Positions 24,006 through 32,722 of a stretch of 64,000 nt of DNA are shown here, in pieces. Origin of the DNA: Pseudomonas borbori. GTDB taxonomy: Bacteria > Pseudomonadota > Gammaproteobacteria > Pseudomonadales > Pseudomonadaceae. The stretch's first letter is position 1; every line of letters begins with the position of its first letter. Where the stretch lies: contig NZ_FOWX01000003.1 in assembly GCF_900115555.1 (NCBI RefSeq), positions 124,001 to 188,000 on the forward strand, in the 5' to 3' direction. The position numbers were made by a program, and so were the translations under genes. The notes under the pieces were generated by a model. That model had not been told where the DNA came from, ran no database searches, and saw nothing but the letters and a program-made list of their open reading frames with translations.

Positions 24006-25343
24006 ATGAACGTCGTGAAACCCAGCCTTCTCGCCCTGGCGGTCACCGCCGCCTCGCAATTTGCCGTAGCCGGCCAGCAGCAGGAAGCCAACGGCTTTAT
24101 CGAAGACAGCAGCCTGAATCTGCTCAACCGCAACTTCTACATGAACCGCGACTTCCATGATGGCGGCAGTAACGGCGAGGGCATCAATGGATCTAAGCCC
24201 GCCAGCGAACGCAACGGTTATCGCGAGGAATGGGCGCATGGCGCCATGCTCAATTTCGCCTCCGGTTTCACCCAGGGCACGGTCGGCTTCGGCGCCGATG
24301 CCTTCGCCTATGGCGGGGTCAAGCTGGACACTGGCCGCGGCCGGGTCGGCGCAGGTCTGCTGCCGATCAGCAACAACAAGACTGCCGACGCAGAAGTGCC
24401 GGACTCCTTCGGCGAGATCGGCGGCGCGGTGAAGATGCGCGTCTCCTCCACCGAGCTGAAGTACGGCGAACAGCGCCCGACCGCCCCGGTATTCGCCATG
24501 GGTGACAACCGCTTGCTGCCGGAAGTGGCCACCGGCTTCCAGCTGTCGAGCAGAGAGTTCGACAAGCTGTTCCTCGAGGCCGGCCACTTCACCGCGTACA
24601 ACGGTAGAAACTCGACCAACTCGGATGACGCGCTGACCTCCAGCTACGCCGGCGTCGAGGCCGACAGCATCGATTTCATCGGCGGCTCCTACAAGGTCAA
24701 CGACAACCTCAGCCTGATGGCCTACGCCAGCGAGGCCGAAGAGGTCTGGCGCCAGTACTTCGGCCGCGCGGCCTACGTGCTGCCGCTGGCCGACAAGCAG
24801 GCGCTGGACTTCACCCTGGCGGCCTACAAGACCAGCGACGAAGGCGAGGCCCGCGCCGGCGAGATCGACACCACCAGCTGGTCGGCGCGTGCCGGCTACG
24901 CCTTCGGCCCGCACAAGCTCAGCCTGGCCTACCAGAAGATCGATGGCGACGAGACCTTCGACTTCTACGGGGTCGACTCGATCTGGCTGGCCAACTCGGT
25001 GCAGTACGCCGAATTCAACCGTCCTAACGAACGGTCTGTCCAAGTACGTTATGACCTGAACATGTCCGACTTCGGTGTGCCGGGCCTGACCCTCATGACC
25101 CGCTACATCAAAGGCGACCAGATCGATTTCACCAAGGCCGATCCGACCGGCCTCTATTTCCGCGCCGGAGTCGACGACGAGAAGCGTTGGGAGCGCGACG
25201 TGGAAGCCAAGTATGTGGTCCAGTCGGGCTCGGCCAAGAATCTGTCCTTGCGTCTGCGTCAGGCGACCTACCGCGCCAGCTCGTTCGACAAGGGTACCGA
25301 TGAGGTCCGCCTGATCATCGAGTACCCGCTGAGCCTTCTGTAA
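24006..25343 (+). CDS. OprD-family outer-membrane porin
   Basis: A 445-residue outer-membrane channel for amino acids, peptides or organic acids. The signal peptide ends at AVAG near residue 23. The mature N-terminus has FIEDSSLNLLNRNFYMNRDF, a hallmark of OprD proteins, followed by alternating beta-strand-like segments and a terminal IEYPLSLL. A GGAG box precedes the ATG. Its placement directly after the catabolic island suggests it admits the island's substrate, which is inference. Confidence 0.92.
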   Translation: MNVVKPSLLALAVTAASQFAVAGQQQEANGFIEDSSLNLLNRNFYMNRDFHDGGSNGEGINGSKPASERNGYREEWAHGAMLNFASGFTQGTVGFGADAFAYGGVKLDTGRGRVGAGLLPISNNKTADAEVPDSFGEIGGAVKMRVSSTELKYGEQRPTAPVFAMGDNRLLPEVATGFQLSSREFDKLFLEAGHFTAYNGRNSTNSDDALTSSYAGVEADSIDFIGGSYKVNDNLSLMAYASEAEEVWRQYFGRAAYVLPLADKQALDFTLAAYKTSDEGEARAGEIDTTSWSARAGYAFGPHKLSLAYQKIDGDETFDFYGVDSIWLANSVQYAEFNRPNERSVQVRYDLNMSDFGVPGLTLMTRYIKGDQIDFTKADPTGLYFRAGVDDEKRWERDVEAKYVVQSGSAKNLSLRLRQATYRASSFDKGTDEVRLIIEYPLSLL

Positions 25344-25414
25344 GCACAGTCATCGCTTTGCTCTGCCAAGGACGGCCGATTTTTTGCAGGCACTCTCCAC
25401 GCTCCTTTGCCTTC

Positions 25415-25442
25415 AGACGCCCAACCGGGCGTCTTTTTTTTT
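25415..25442 (+). terminator. Terminator of the OprD-type porin gene
   Basis: AGACGCCC AACC GGGCGTCT followed by eight T residues, 72 bp after the stop. Confidence 0.93.
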
Positions 25443-25474
25443 GCAAGGCGATAAGCCCCCCGCTCGCGCCCCTG

Positions 25475-25570
25475 GCGAGGAAATTGCCCCCGGTATTTGC
25501 TACCGCCCCACGCCCCCACTCGAGCAGTAACTGTGGCCCGCGCAAGCCTTCACTTGGCGAATCTGCCGAA
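25475..25570. repeat. Element D, copy upstream of the GNAT gene
   Basis: Similar to 5790-5895 upstream of the aldehyde dehydrogenase gene. Shared pieces are cccggtat-tgct-ccg, gagcagta-ctg-gg and aatct-ccgaa. A looser copy of its right half is at 23790-23870 upstream of the porin. Confidence 0.5.
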
Positions 25571-25585
25571 TTGCTCCGCGCCTAT

Positions 25586-25614
25586 TGTCATGCCCTGGCG
25601 CAGGTGGGATACAG
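25586..25614 (+). promoter_or_regulatory. Predicted promoter of the GNAT gene
   Basis: TTGTCA, 17 bp, GATACA; the same layout as the porin promoter at 23882-23910, including the shared GTGGGATACAGAC block. Confidence 0.5.
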
Positions 25615-25666
25615 ACACCATCGACCGCACCCTCGACGCCGTGCGGCCCCTTCATGGAGACCTGTC

Positions 25667-26521
25667 ATGTCCACCCAGAACCATCCCTACACCTACCGTC
25701 CTATGACCGCCGCCGACGTCCCGGCCGCCCATGCCCTGTCGGTGAAGCTGAAGTGGCCGCACCGTCTGGAGGACTGGGCGATGCTGCAACGCGTCGCCGA
25801 AGGTTTCGTCGTCGAGGATGCCGGCCAACTGATCGGCACCGCCTTCACCTGCCCGCAAGGCGCCTACGCCACCATCGGCCTGGTCATCGTCAGCGACGAC
25901 TATCAGGGCAAGGGCATCGGCCGCCGGCTGATGGAGCAGGCCCTGCAGGCCTGCGGCTCGGCGACGGCGGTGCTCAACGCCACCCTCGCCGGCGTGCCGC
26001 TGTATGCCAGCCAGGGCTTTATCGAGTTCGGCCGGATCAACCAGCATCAGGGTCAGGTCCAGGCCGTAACGCCCCCTGCCCTGGCGGCCGGGGAAAGCTG
26101 CCGAAACGCCACCGCCGACGACTGGCCCCGGCTGCTGGAGCTGGCCAAGGCCGGCAGCGGCCTGGACAGAACCCGTGTGTTCGACGAGCTGCACGATGCG
26201 ATCGAGCGCACGGTGATCCTCGAGCGTGACGGCCAACCCTGTGCCTTCGCCATGCTGCGCCCCTTCGGCCGCGGCCGCGCCATCAGCCCGATCGTCGCGC
26301 AGAACCCCAAGCAGGCCAGACAGCTGATCGCCGAGTTGCTCGCCGAGCTGCCGGGGGCCTTCGTGCGCCTGGATATCCAGGCCGACAGCGGTCTCGGCGA
26401 ATGGCTCAGCGCCGCCGGTCTGCCGCAGGTCGACAGCGTCGCGCAGATGGCCCGTGGCACGCCGCCCCAGGCCACCGGCGGCGTCCAGCAGTTCGCCCTG
26501 GTGACCCAGGCCATTGGCTGA
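25667..26521 (+). CDS. Tandem GNAT-domain N-acetyltransferase
   Basis: A 284-residue protein. Residues 1-130 form a GNAT domain with the acetyl-CoA loop VSDDYQGKGIGRRLMEQAL; residues 150-280 form a second, more diverged GNAT-like domain. I chose the ATG at 25667 with a GGAGACC box, because homology-like sequence begins there. It lies 36 bp before tatA but has its own promoter-like region resembling that of the porin. Substrate unknown. Confidence 0.82.
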   Translation: MSTQNHPYTYRPMTAADVPAAHALSVKLKWPHRLEDWAMLQRVAEGFVVEDAGQLIGTAFTCPQGAYATIGLVIVSDDYQGKGIGRRLMEQALQACGSATAVLNATLAGVPLYASQGFIEFGRINQHQGQVQAVTPPALAAGESCRNATADDWPRLLELAKAGSGLDRTRVFDELHDAIERTVILERDGQPCAFAMLRPFGRGRAISPIVAQNPKQARQLIAELLAELPGAFVRLDIQADSGLGEWLSAAGLPQVDSVAQMARGTPPQATGGVQQFALVTQAIG

Positions 26522-26557
26522 GCTGCACAATCCAACATTCACTATGGAGTACGAATC

Positions 26558-26785
26558 ATGGGCATAGGCGGCATCAGCATCTGGCAACTCCTGATCATCC
26601 TGTTGATCGTGGTCATGCTGTTCGGCACCAAGCGCCTCAAGGGCCTGGGCTCGGACCTGGGCGACGCGATCAAGGGCTTCAGGAAATCCATGGGCAACGA
26701 CGACAAGCCGGCGGTGGACGAGCACAAGGGCCAGACCATCGACGCCCAGGCGCGCAAGGTCGAACAACCGAGCAACAAATACTGA
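26558..26785 (+). CDS. tatA: Sec-independent translocase subunit TatA
   Basis: A 75-residue protein with an N-terminal membrane helix ([20 protein letters not shown]), the FG hinge and an amphipathic helix ([16 protein letters not shown]), then a charged tail. TatA oligomers form the pathway for folded twin-arginine proteins. tatB starts 12 bp downstream. Confidence 0.95.
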   Translation: MGIGGISIWQLLIILLIVVMLFGTKRLKGLGSDLGDAIKGFRKSMGNDDKPAVDEHKGQTIDAQARKVEQPSNKY

Positions 26786-26797
26786 AGGCCCGGCGCC

Positions 26798-27139
26798 ATG
26801 TTCGATATCGGCTTTGCCGAACTGCTGCTGGTTGGCATCGTTGCCCTGCTGGTGCTAGGCCCCGAGCGCCTGCCCGGTGCCGTGCGCACCGCCAGCCTGT
26901 GGATCGGCCGGATCAAGCGCAGCTTCAGTGCGATCAAGGCCGAGGTCGGACGCGAGATCGGCGCCGACGAGATCCGCCGCCATCTGCATGACGAGCAGAT
27001 CCTCGACCTGGAGCGCGAGATGAAGGCGATGAAGCAGGACATCCTCACGCCCAGGCCGACCGCGGCCGCCGGCAACAGCGCCGAAGCCACGCCCACTGCC
27101 GCGCAAACGACCAGCCAGGACAAGACCGCGCAAGCATGA
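26798..27139 (+). CDS. tatB: Sec-independent translocase subunit TatB
   Basis: A 113-residue protein with the TatB start [20 protein letters not shown] and GPERLP, an amphipathic helix and an Ala/Thr-rich tail. TatB with TatC recognises twin-arginine signal peptides. Its stop overlaps the tatC start (ATGA). Confidence 0.95.
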   Translation: MFDIGFAELLLVGIVALLVLGPERLPGAVRTASLWIGRIKRSFSAIKAEVGREIGADEIRRHLHDEQILDLEREMKAMKQDILTPRPTAAAGNSAEATPTAAQTTSQDKTAQA

Positions 27140-27933
27140 ACCGACTCCCGGACAGCGCCCAGGAAATGCCCCTGGTGTCGCACCTTACCGAACTGCGCAC
27201 GCGCCTGCTGCGCATCGTGGGCGCCGTGCTGCTGCTGTTTGCCGGGCTGTTCTACTTCTCTCAGGAAATCTACGCGCTGGTCGCCGCGCCCCTGCGCGCC
27301 TACCTGCCGATCGGGGCGACCATGATCGCCACCGGCGTCGCCTCACCCTTCCTCACCCCGTTCAAGCTGACCATGATGGTCGCTGTGTTTCTGTCGATGC
27401 CGATCATCCTGCATCAAGTCTGGGGCTTCATTGCACCGGGCCTGTACCAGCACGAGAAGCTCATCGCCGTGCCGCTGCTGATCTCCAGCATCCTGCTGTT
27501 CTACGGCGGCATGGCCTTCGCCTATTTCGTGGTGTTCCCGATCATGTTCGGCTTCTTCGCCAGCGTCACCCCGGAGGGCGTGGCGATGATGACCGACATC
27601 GGCGAGTACCTGGATTTCGTCCTTACCCTGTTCTTCGCCTTCGGCGTGGCCTTCGAGATCCCGGTGGCGACCTTCCTGCTGATCTGGGTCGGCATCGTCG
27701 ACGTGGCCAGCCTGCGCAAGAGCCGGCCCTATGTGGTGGTCGGCTGCTTCGCCGTGGGCATGCTGCTGACACCGCCAGACGTGCTCTCGCAGACCCTGCT
27801 GGCCGTGCCGATGTGGTTGTTGTTCGAGACCGGAGTGTTCTTCGGCGGTCTGGTCAAGAAGCGCGACACAGAGCAGCGCGAGGTCATTGAGCCGGAATCT
27901 GAAGTTCAGCCGAACGCTCCGCCGTATCCCTGA
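27136..27933 (+). CDS. tatC: Sec-independent translocase subunit TatC
   Basis: A 265-residue inner-membrane protein with six predicted helices. Family blocks: [40 protein letters not shown] and PPDVLSQ. The MsrB homologue at 41488 has a candidate Tat signal. The last 50 bp overlap a broken minus-strand frame. Confidence 0.96.
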   Translation: MNRLPDSAQEMPLVSHLTELRTRLLRIVGAVLLLFAGLFYFSQEIYALVAAPLRAYLPIGATMIATGVASPFLTPFKLTMMVAVFLSMPIILHQVWGFIAPGLYQHEKLIAVPLLISSILLFYGGMAFAYFVVFPIMFGFFASVTPEGVAMMTDIGEYLDFVLTLFFAFGVAFEIPVATFLLIWVGIVDVASLRKSRPYVVVGCFAVGMLLTPPDVLSQTLLAVPMWLLFETGVFFGGLVKKRDTEQREVIEPESEVQPNAPPYP

Positions 27934-28134
27934 GCTTTCGTTGGGTTTCGCCCATTGCCTCCAGCAGGCTTGGGTCCGGCAGAGTCGCGGCGCGCGGGCC
28001 GGTATCGAAATAGCTCAGTGCCTCGATCGCCAGCAGGCTTGCCTGGCTCGGTCCTGCGTGGAGAAAACGGCCGCGGAACCGGCGGCCAGGGCCAACAGAA
28101 CGAGTGCCAGGAAACATTTCAGCGTTGTGCGCAT
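27884..28134 (-). pseudogene. Frameshifted small exported protein
   Basis: A minus-strand ATG at 28134 with a strong AAGGAGGA box starts a signal peptide (MRTTLKCFLALVLLALAAG). That frame ends at a TGA near codon 40. The adjacent frame continues with SQASLLAIEALSYFDTGPRA and runs to a stop at 27884. A single indel near 28055 would join the two. It is a recent pseudogene or a sequencing error. Family not recognised. Confidence 0.6.
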
Positions 28135-28343
28135 GACCAGTCCTCCTTGTCTGATGAGAAAGGCGGCCGTGCGGCCGGACAGCGACTCAGTGGACGTGAT
28201 CAGGGATTCAGCCGCTGCCGAAGCGACCGCAGCATGGGCGAACCGGCCACCTCGTCAGCAGGATTGTGGCTGGCCTGTTACCCAGGCCAGTTATCGACCA
28301 GTTGCACCAGCCGCCTGACCCCATCCATAAGGAACGAGTTGGC
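28135..28343. other. Gap between two gene remnants
   Basis: About 210 bp with no gene. It holds the ribosome binding site and presumed promoter of the broken minus-strand gene. Confidence 0.4.
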
Positions 28344-28628
28344 CGCTTCGTCGACCAGCGGGAGGATCTGGCCAACGCGCTGGCGCTGAATGCCATGCTG
28401 ATCAATGCCGCGCGTTTTATCGGCCCGCCGCTGGCCGGCCTGCTGCTAGGGATGACCGGCGAGGCGACCTGTTTCGCCCTGAACGCCCTGTCCTACCTGG
28501 GTTTGCTGGCCGGCCTGCTGGCCGCGCAGGTCGGCGGCCCGGCAGCCTTGGTTGTCGCGGGGGTGATCTTGCTGGCTTATTGCCTCTGGCTGATTCGGCA
28601 TCAGCACGGTCTCGCTGGCGCCGAATGA
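28344..28628 (+). pseudogene. Fragment of an MFS exporter
   Basis: The plus frame reads REDLANALALNAMLINAARF and IGPPLAGLLLG, then GEATCFALNALSYLGLLAG. This is the typical middle region (helices 5-6) of EntS/MFS_3-type exporters. Normal family length is about 400 residues; only about 95 remain, with no start and an early end. Confidence 0.75.
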
Positions 28629-28929
28629 CCATCTGCCAACCAAGTGTTGCGACCGATGCGCTTTTAACCCATGTGCCGGAATTTCATTGACCCTGTTTCG
28701 AACGCCGAACTCGTTGTTGCATTTCGCTTTTCAGACTGTGGGGCTGGGTCAGCATGGCCTCGGCACCCTGGTCAATAATGTGTCGGCGGCAACACCCTTC
28801 AGCTCCCGCAGATCCCAGCATCCAAGCCGACATGTTCCCAGCGCCTCCGGCGAATCTCTAGCGTCCGGAGAAAGAGCAACTGCAGCAACTCCAGGGCGAT
28901 AGTATTCGTGCGAAAACCGCCCTAAACCT
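28629..28929. other. Decayed sequence between MFS and integrase remnants
   Basis: About 300 bp with no recognisable gene; possibly further integrase or island debris. Confidence 0.4.
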
Positions 28930-29082
28930 GGCGATACCGGCAACCAACATGGGCGGGTGCCGGTCCTGCTTTACCAAAGCCCGAGCACTATCCCGCTGCG
29001 CACGGGCATCAGCCAACCCCACCTCGGGATACCCGCCGATGGCGAAAACGCTCTCGACGTGGATGATCTTTCTGGTGCTCAT
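28930..29082 (-). pseudogene. Fragment of a P4-type tyrosine integrase
   Basis: The minus strand encodes FAIGGYPEVGLADARAQRDS followed by ARALVKQDRHP, matching the N-terminal arm-binding domain of P4-family integrases (GxYPxxSLAxAR...A). The catalytic domain is absent. Two initiator tRNA genes lie 480-680 bp away, and such integrases commonly use tRNA genes. Confidence 0.65.
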
Positions 29083-29098
29083 ATTCCCCTGTCGTCAA

Positions 29099-29314
29099 CT
29101 ACTGCGCCGCCGTCTCGGCCGCTGGGGCAGACTCGACTGTCTCGGGCTCGGGCTTGTCCATATAGGCCTGAATCACCAGGATCACGATCAGCATGAAGGC
29201 CGCCAGCGGCAGCAGCCTGGTCTTCTTCGGCACTTCGGCGCCACAGGCCGGGCAGCTCGTGGCCTGGCTCGGTAGCGGCGCACCGCAGGCTTTACATTCG
29301 AGTCCCATCATCAT
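29099..29314 (-). CDS. Small zinc-ribbon membrane protein
   Basis: A 71-residue protein: an N-terminal zinc ribbon (CKACGAPLPS...CPACGAEV, four cysteines), then one membrane helix (LLPLAAFMLIVILVIQAYM) and a short acidic Ala/Glu tail. Similar small zinc-ribbon proteins are widespread and of unknown role. The ATG at 29314 is followed by two more Met codons, so the start may be 3-6 bases downstream. Confidence 0.7.
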   Translation of the reverse strand: MMMGLECKACGAPLPSQATSCPACGAEVPKKTRLLPLAAFMLIVILVIQAYMDKPEPETVESAPAAETAAQ

Positions 29315-29526
29315 TCTCCAACCGAATATCCGCCGACTCTAGCCCAACAGCGGGTTGCCGGGCTACGCCAGCGAACACCGGCCGGCGCAGAACGCCACAT
29401 GGCAGGCCAGCCCCGCCAGACACCCGGCTCGCCCACAAGCCCCGGCCAGCCTGGCCTGACGCCTGACCAAAGCCCCTGAACATCGCTAAGCACCTGAACC
29501 AACAACAGTTTTTCTCAAGAGAAGAG

Positions 29527-29554
29527 TTGACAGGCGCTTTTCTGGCGATAGAAT
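29527..29554 (+). promoter_or_regulatory. Promoter of tRNA-fMet copy 1
   Basis: TTGACA, 16 bp, TAGAAT, ending seven bases before the tRNA. The second copy at 29729-29756 has the same boxes and spacing. Confidence 0.8.
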
Positions 29555-29560
29555 TGGCGC

Positions 29561-29637
<77 letters not shown>

Positions 29638-29645
29638 GTTTTCCG

Positions 29646-29676
29646 AAAAGGCCACTCAATCGAGTGGCCTTTTTCG
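29646..29676 (+). terminator. Terminator of tRNA-fMet copy 1
   Basis: Stem AAGGCCACTC / GAGTGGCCTT followed by TTTCG. The same hairpin follows copy 2. Confidence 0.9.
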
Positions 29677-29728
29677 TTGGCGCGCCCGCCACGATCATTA
29701 ACGCAATTGATTGAAAAACAGAAATCGA

Positions 29729-29756
29729 TTGACAAGAACACACATTCGGATAGAAT
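29729..29756 (+). promoter_or_regulatory. Promoter of tRNA-fMet copy 2
   Basis: TTGACA, 16 bp, TAGAAT, six bases before the second tRNA gene. Confidence 0.8.
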
Positions 29757-29762
29757 TGCCGG

Positions 29763-29839
<77 letters not shown>

Positions 29840-29847
29840 GATACTCA

Positions 29848-29880
29848 AAAAGGCCACTCAATCGAGTGGCCTTTTTGTTT
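29848..29880 (+). terminator. Terminator of tRNA-fMet copy 2
   Basis: Stem AAAGGCCACTC / GAGTGGCCTTT followed by TTGTTTT; the same hairpin as after copy 1. Confidence 0.9.
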
Positions 29881-29990
29881 TCCGCCATTCGGACTTCCAA
29901 GCTCGAACATCGCTCCCGCTCAGCAAAGCTTAAGCTTCACGTGCCTATGCTTGCGCTGTTCAAACCAAACAGCAGCGGAGCCGCATCACC

Positions 29991-30539
29991 ATGTCCTGGA
30001 AAAATACCGACACGCGTTATGGCAGCCTATCGATCACCTTGCACTGGCTGATGCTGGCGCTGATCGCAGCCGTGTATGCCTGCATCGAACTCAAGGGAAA
30101 CTTCCCCAAAGGCAGCGAAACCCGCGATTTGCTCAAACAATGGCACTTCATGCTCGGCATGGCGGTATTCGCGCTGGTCTGGCTGCGTCTGCTGGCTCGC
30201 TTCGCTGCCCCGACACCGAAGATCAAACCCGCCCTGCCCGCCTGGCAGAACTTGCCCGCGCGCTTGATGCACCTGGCGCTCTACGCCCTGATGATCGGCG
30301 CGCCACTGGCCGGATGGTTGATCCTCAGCGCGGCCGGCAAACCAATACCGTTCTTCGGCCTCGAGCTGCCGGCGCTGGTCGACAAGACCCCCAAGCTCGC
30401 CGGCACTATAAAGGAATGGCACGAATGGGCCGGGGTCGCCGGCTACTGGCTGATAGGCCTGCACGCCGTCGCCGGCCTGCTCCACCACTTCATAAGCCGC
30501 GACAATACCTTGCTGCGCATTTTGCCGCGCCGGGCTTGA
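29991..30539 (+). CDS. Cytochrome b561 (prokaryotic, NiCyt b561 family)
   Basis: A 182-residue inner-membrane dihaem protein with four membrane helices. Candidate haem ligands are His in TLHWLM, KQWHFMLG, ARLMHLAL and GLHAVAGLLHH. YcgB/CybB-type proteins transfer electrons from quinol, and some act as superoxide:ubiquinone oxidoreductases. It stands alone. A modest purine-rich stretch (GCAGCGGAG) precedes the ATG. Confidence 0.9.
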   Translation: MSWKNTDTRYGSLSITLHWLMLALIAAVYACIELKGNFPKGSETRDLLKQWHFMLGMAVFALVWLRLLARFAAPTPKIKPALPAWQNLPARLMHLALYALMIGAPLAGWLILSAAGKPIPFFGLELPALVDKTPKLAGTIKEWHEWAGVAGYWLIGLHAVAGLLHHFISRDNTLLRILPRRA

Positions 30540-30946
30540 TCGCCAACAGACATAGCGGGTGAGCGGCCGGGCGCACCAGGTAAAAAGAACGCTAAATGCC
30601 CGCCGCCTTCACATAACACAAACACCGCCGCGGGCGCTGGGAGCAGAACGCAGCACGGTCCGCTCGGAGGCAGGGCGGGCCGGGCGGCGATCCGGTCGGA
30701 GCGTAGCGACAGCCCGCCAGATGTGTGCCGCACCGATGAACCACGGTGCACTGCCACAGCCTACGGGTCGCGGATTGATCGAGGTAATGGGTCGGAGCGA
30801 AGGGTGCCTGGAGGCGCTCGCAGGAGGCAAGAGTCTTTTCACAGCCTCTCAAGTGCTGGTCAAGCCGGCAATCCACCGCTAGAATTGCGCACTTTTTGAT
30901 CAGAGGCGCCTTCAGCGCCCGTCCTTCAAAGCCTGAGGTTCGCCGC
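30540..30946. other. Intergenic region before rimO
   Basis: About 400 bp with no credible gene. A -10-like TAGAAT at 30882 lies 60 bp before the rimO start. GC-rich hairpin-like sequence occurs near 30625-30700. Confidence 0.4.
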
Positions 30947-32269
30947 ATGTCCACCCCCGCCACGCCGAAAGTCGGATTTGTTTCACTCGGGTGCCCGAAG
31001 GCCCTGGTCGATTCCGAACGCATCCTCACCCAGCTGCGCATGGAAGGTTACGACGTGGTGTCGACCTACCAGGACGCCGACGTGGTGGTGGTCAACACCT
31101 GCGGTTTCATCGACAGCGCCAAGGCCGAATCCCTCGAAGTGATCGGCGAGGCTCTGGCCGAGAACGGCAAGGTCATCGTCACCGGCTGTATGGGCGTGGA
31201 AGAAGGCGCAATCCGCGATGTGCACCCCAGCGTGCTCTCCGTGACCGGCCCGCAGCAGTACGAGCAGGTGCTCAACGCCGTACACGAAGTGGTGCCGCCC
31301 TCTACCGAGCACAACCCGCTGATCGACCTGGTGCCGCCGCAAGGCATCAAGCTGACCCCGCGGCATTATGCCTACCTGAAGATTTCCGAAGGCTGCAACC
31401 ACAGCTGCAGCTTCTGCATCATCCCCTCGATGCGTGGCAAGCTGGTCAGCCGCCCGGTCGGCGAAGTGCTCAGCGAAGCCGAGCGCCTGGTCAAGGCCGG
31501 GGTCAAGGAGCTGCTGGTTATCAGCCAGGACACCAGCGCCTATGGCGTCGACCTGAAGTACAAGACCGACTTCTGGAACGGCCGGCCGGTGAAGACCCGC
31601 ATGACCGAGCTGTGCGAAGCGCTCTCGAGCATGGGCGTGTGGGTGCGCCTGCACTACGTCTACCCCTACCCGCACGTCGACGAGCTGATCCCGCTGATGG
31701 CCGCTGGCAAGCTGCTGCCGTATCTGGACATTCCCTTCCAGCACGCCAGCCCGAAAGTGCTCAAGGCCATGAAGCGCCCGGCCTTCGAAGACAAGACCCT
31801 GGCGCGGATCAAGAACTGGCGCGAGATCTGCCCGGAACTGACCATCCGCTCGACCTTCATCGTCGGCTTCCCCGGCGAAACCGAGGAAGACTTCCAGTAC
31901 CTGCTCGACTGGCTGAGCGAAGCCCAGCTCGACCGCGTCGGCTGCTTCCAGTACTCGCCGGTGGACGGCGCGCCGGCCAACCTGCTGGATGACCCGGTGC
32001 CGGACGAGATCAAGCAGGACCGCTGGGATCGCTTCATGGCCCATCAGCAGGCGATCAGCGCCGCGCGCCTGCAGCTGAAGGTCGGCAAGGAACTGGAAGT
32101 GCTGATCGACGAAGTCGACGACCAGGGCGCCGTGGCGCGCTGCTACGCCGACGCCCCGGAAATCGACGGCAGCGTGTTTATCGCCAGCACCGCGGTCAAA
32201 CCCGGCGACAAGGTACGGGTACGCATCGTCGACGCCGACGAATACGACCTCTGGGCCGAACTGGTCTGA
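30947..32269 (+). CDS. rimO: Ribosomal protein S12 methylthiotransferase RimO
   Basis: A 440-residue radical SAM methylthiotransferase that modifies Asp of ribosomal protein S12. N-terminal UPF0004 cluster cysteines are Cys16 (LGCPK), Cys52 (NTCGF) and Cys81 (TGCMG). The radical SAM motif is [10 protein letters not shown] (Cys150, 154, 157). A C-terminal TRAM domain starts near residue 375. I chose the ATG at 30947 for its family-typical start; the upstream in-frame extension of 17 codons lacks homology. Confidence 0.96.
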   Translation: MSTPATPKVGFVSLGCPKALVDSERILTQLRMEGYDVVSTYQDADVVVVNTCGFIDSAKAESLEVIGEALAENGKVIVTGCMGVEEGAIRDVHPSVLSVTGPQQYEQVLNAVHEVVPPSTEHNPLIDLVPPQGIKLTPRHYAYLKISEGCNHSCSFCIIPSMRGKLVSRPVGEVLSEAERLVKAGVKELLVISQDTSAYGVDLKYKTDFWNGRPVKTRMTELCEALSSMGVWVRLHYVYPYPHVDELIPLMAAGKLLPYLDIPFQHASPKVLKAMKRPAFEDKTLARIKNWREICPELTIRSTFIVGFPGETEEDFQYLLDWLSEAQLDRVGCFQYSPVDGAPANLLDDPVPDEIKQDRWDRFMAHQQAISAARLQLKVGKELEVLIDEVDDQGAVARCYADAPEIDGSVFIASTAVKPGDKVRVRIVDADEYDLWAELV

Positions 32270-32277
32270 GAGCGCTT

Positions 32278-32309
32278 GTAGCGCCCCTCACCCGAGGGGC
32301 TCGCGCTAC
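32278..32309 (+). terminator. Possible hairpin after rimO
   Basis: GTAGCG-CCCCTC pairs with GAGGGG-CTCG-CGCTAC, with a four-base bulge. There is no real T tract, so termination is uncertain. Confidence 0.4.
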
Positions 32310-32351
32310 TGTTCTAAACTGCTAGTAACCCTCCGCAACCAGACCAGCCCC

Positions 32352-32711
32352 ATGGCCAGACTCAAGGTCTATTACGACGGCGCCTGCCCACGCTGCGTGG
32401 CCGACCGGCGCCGTTATGAACGGCTGCGCACGCACAGCGACGACAGCGTGGAGTGGGTGGACATCAGCGGCAAGGAGGAGCAGTTGCGCGCGGCCGGCAT
32501 CGACCCGTACCTGGCGCTGACCGAACTGCATGTCGAAGACGCCCAAGGCCGCATTCACCGCGAGCTGGACGCCTACATCCTGCTGATGTCGCGCACCCCG
32601 GCCCTGCGTACGCTGGCCTGGCTGCTCGGCCTGCCCGGCCTCAAACCCATGCTCTCCTGGTGCTACCGGCACTGGGTGCTGCGCCGCCTGCGCCGCGAAG
32701 GCCGGCTGTAG
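32352..32711 (+). CDS. DCC-family (DUF393) thiol-disulfide oxidoreductase-like protein
   Basis: A 119-residue protein with YYDGACPRC at residues 7-15, the DxxCPxC signature that gives the family its name. No signal peptide. It is predicted to be thioredoxin-like, but the biochemical role of the family is little defined. Its 3' end faces the 3' end of the next, minus-strand gene. Confidence 0.88.
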   Translation: MARLKVYYDGACPRCVADRRRYERLRTHSDDSVEWVDISGKEEQLRAAGIDPYLALTELHVEDAQGRIHRELDAYILLMSRTPALRTLAWLLGLPGLKPMLSWCYRHWVLRRLRREGRL

Positions 32712-32722
32712 AGAACACGCCA

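Noticed and set aside
28930-29082. Functional integrase or prophage
   Set aside because: Only part of the N-terminal domain remains; no catalytic domain, no phage structural genes and no intact attachment site pair seen.
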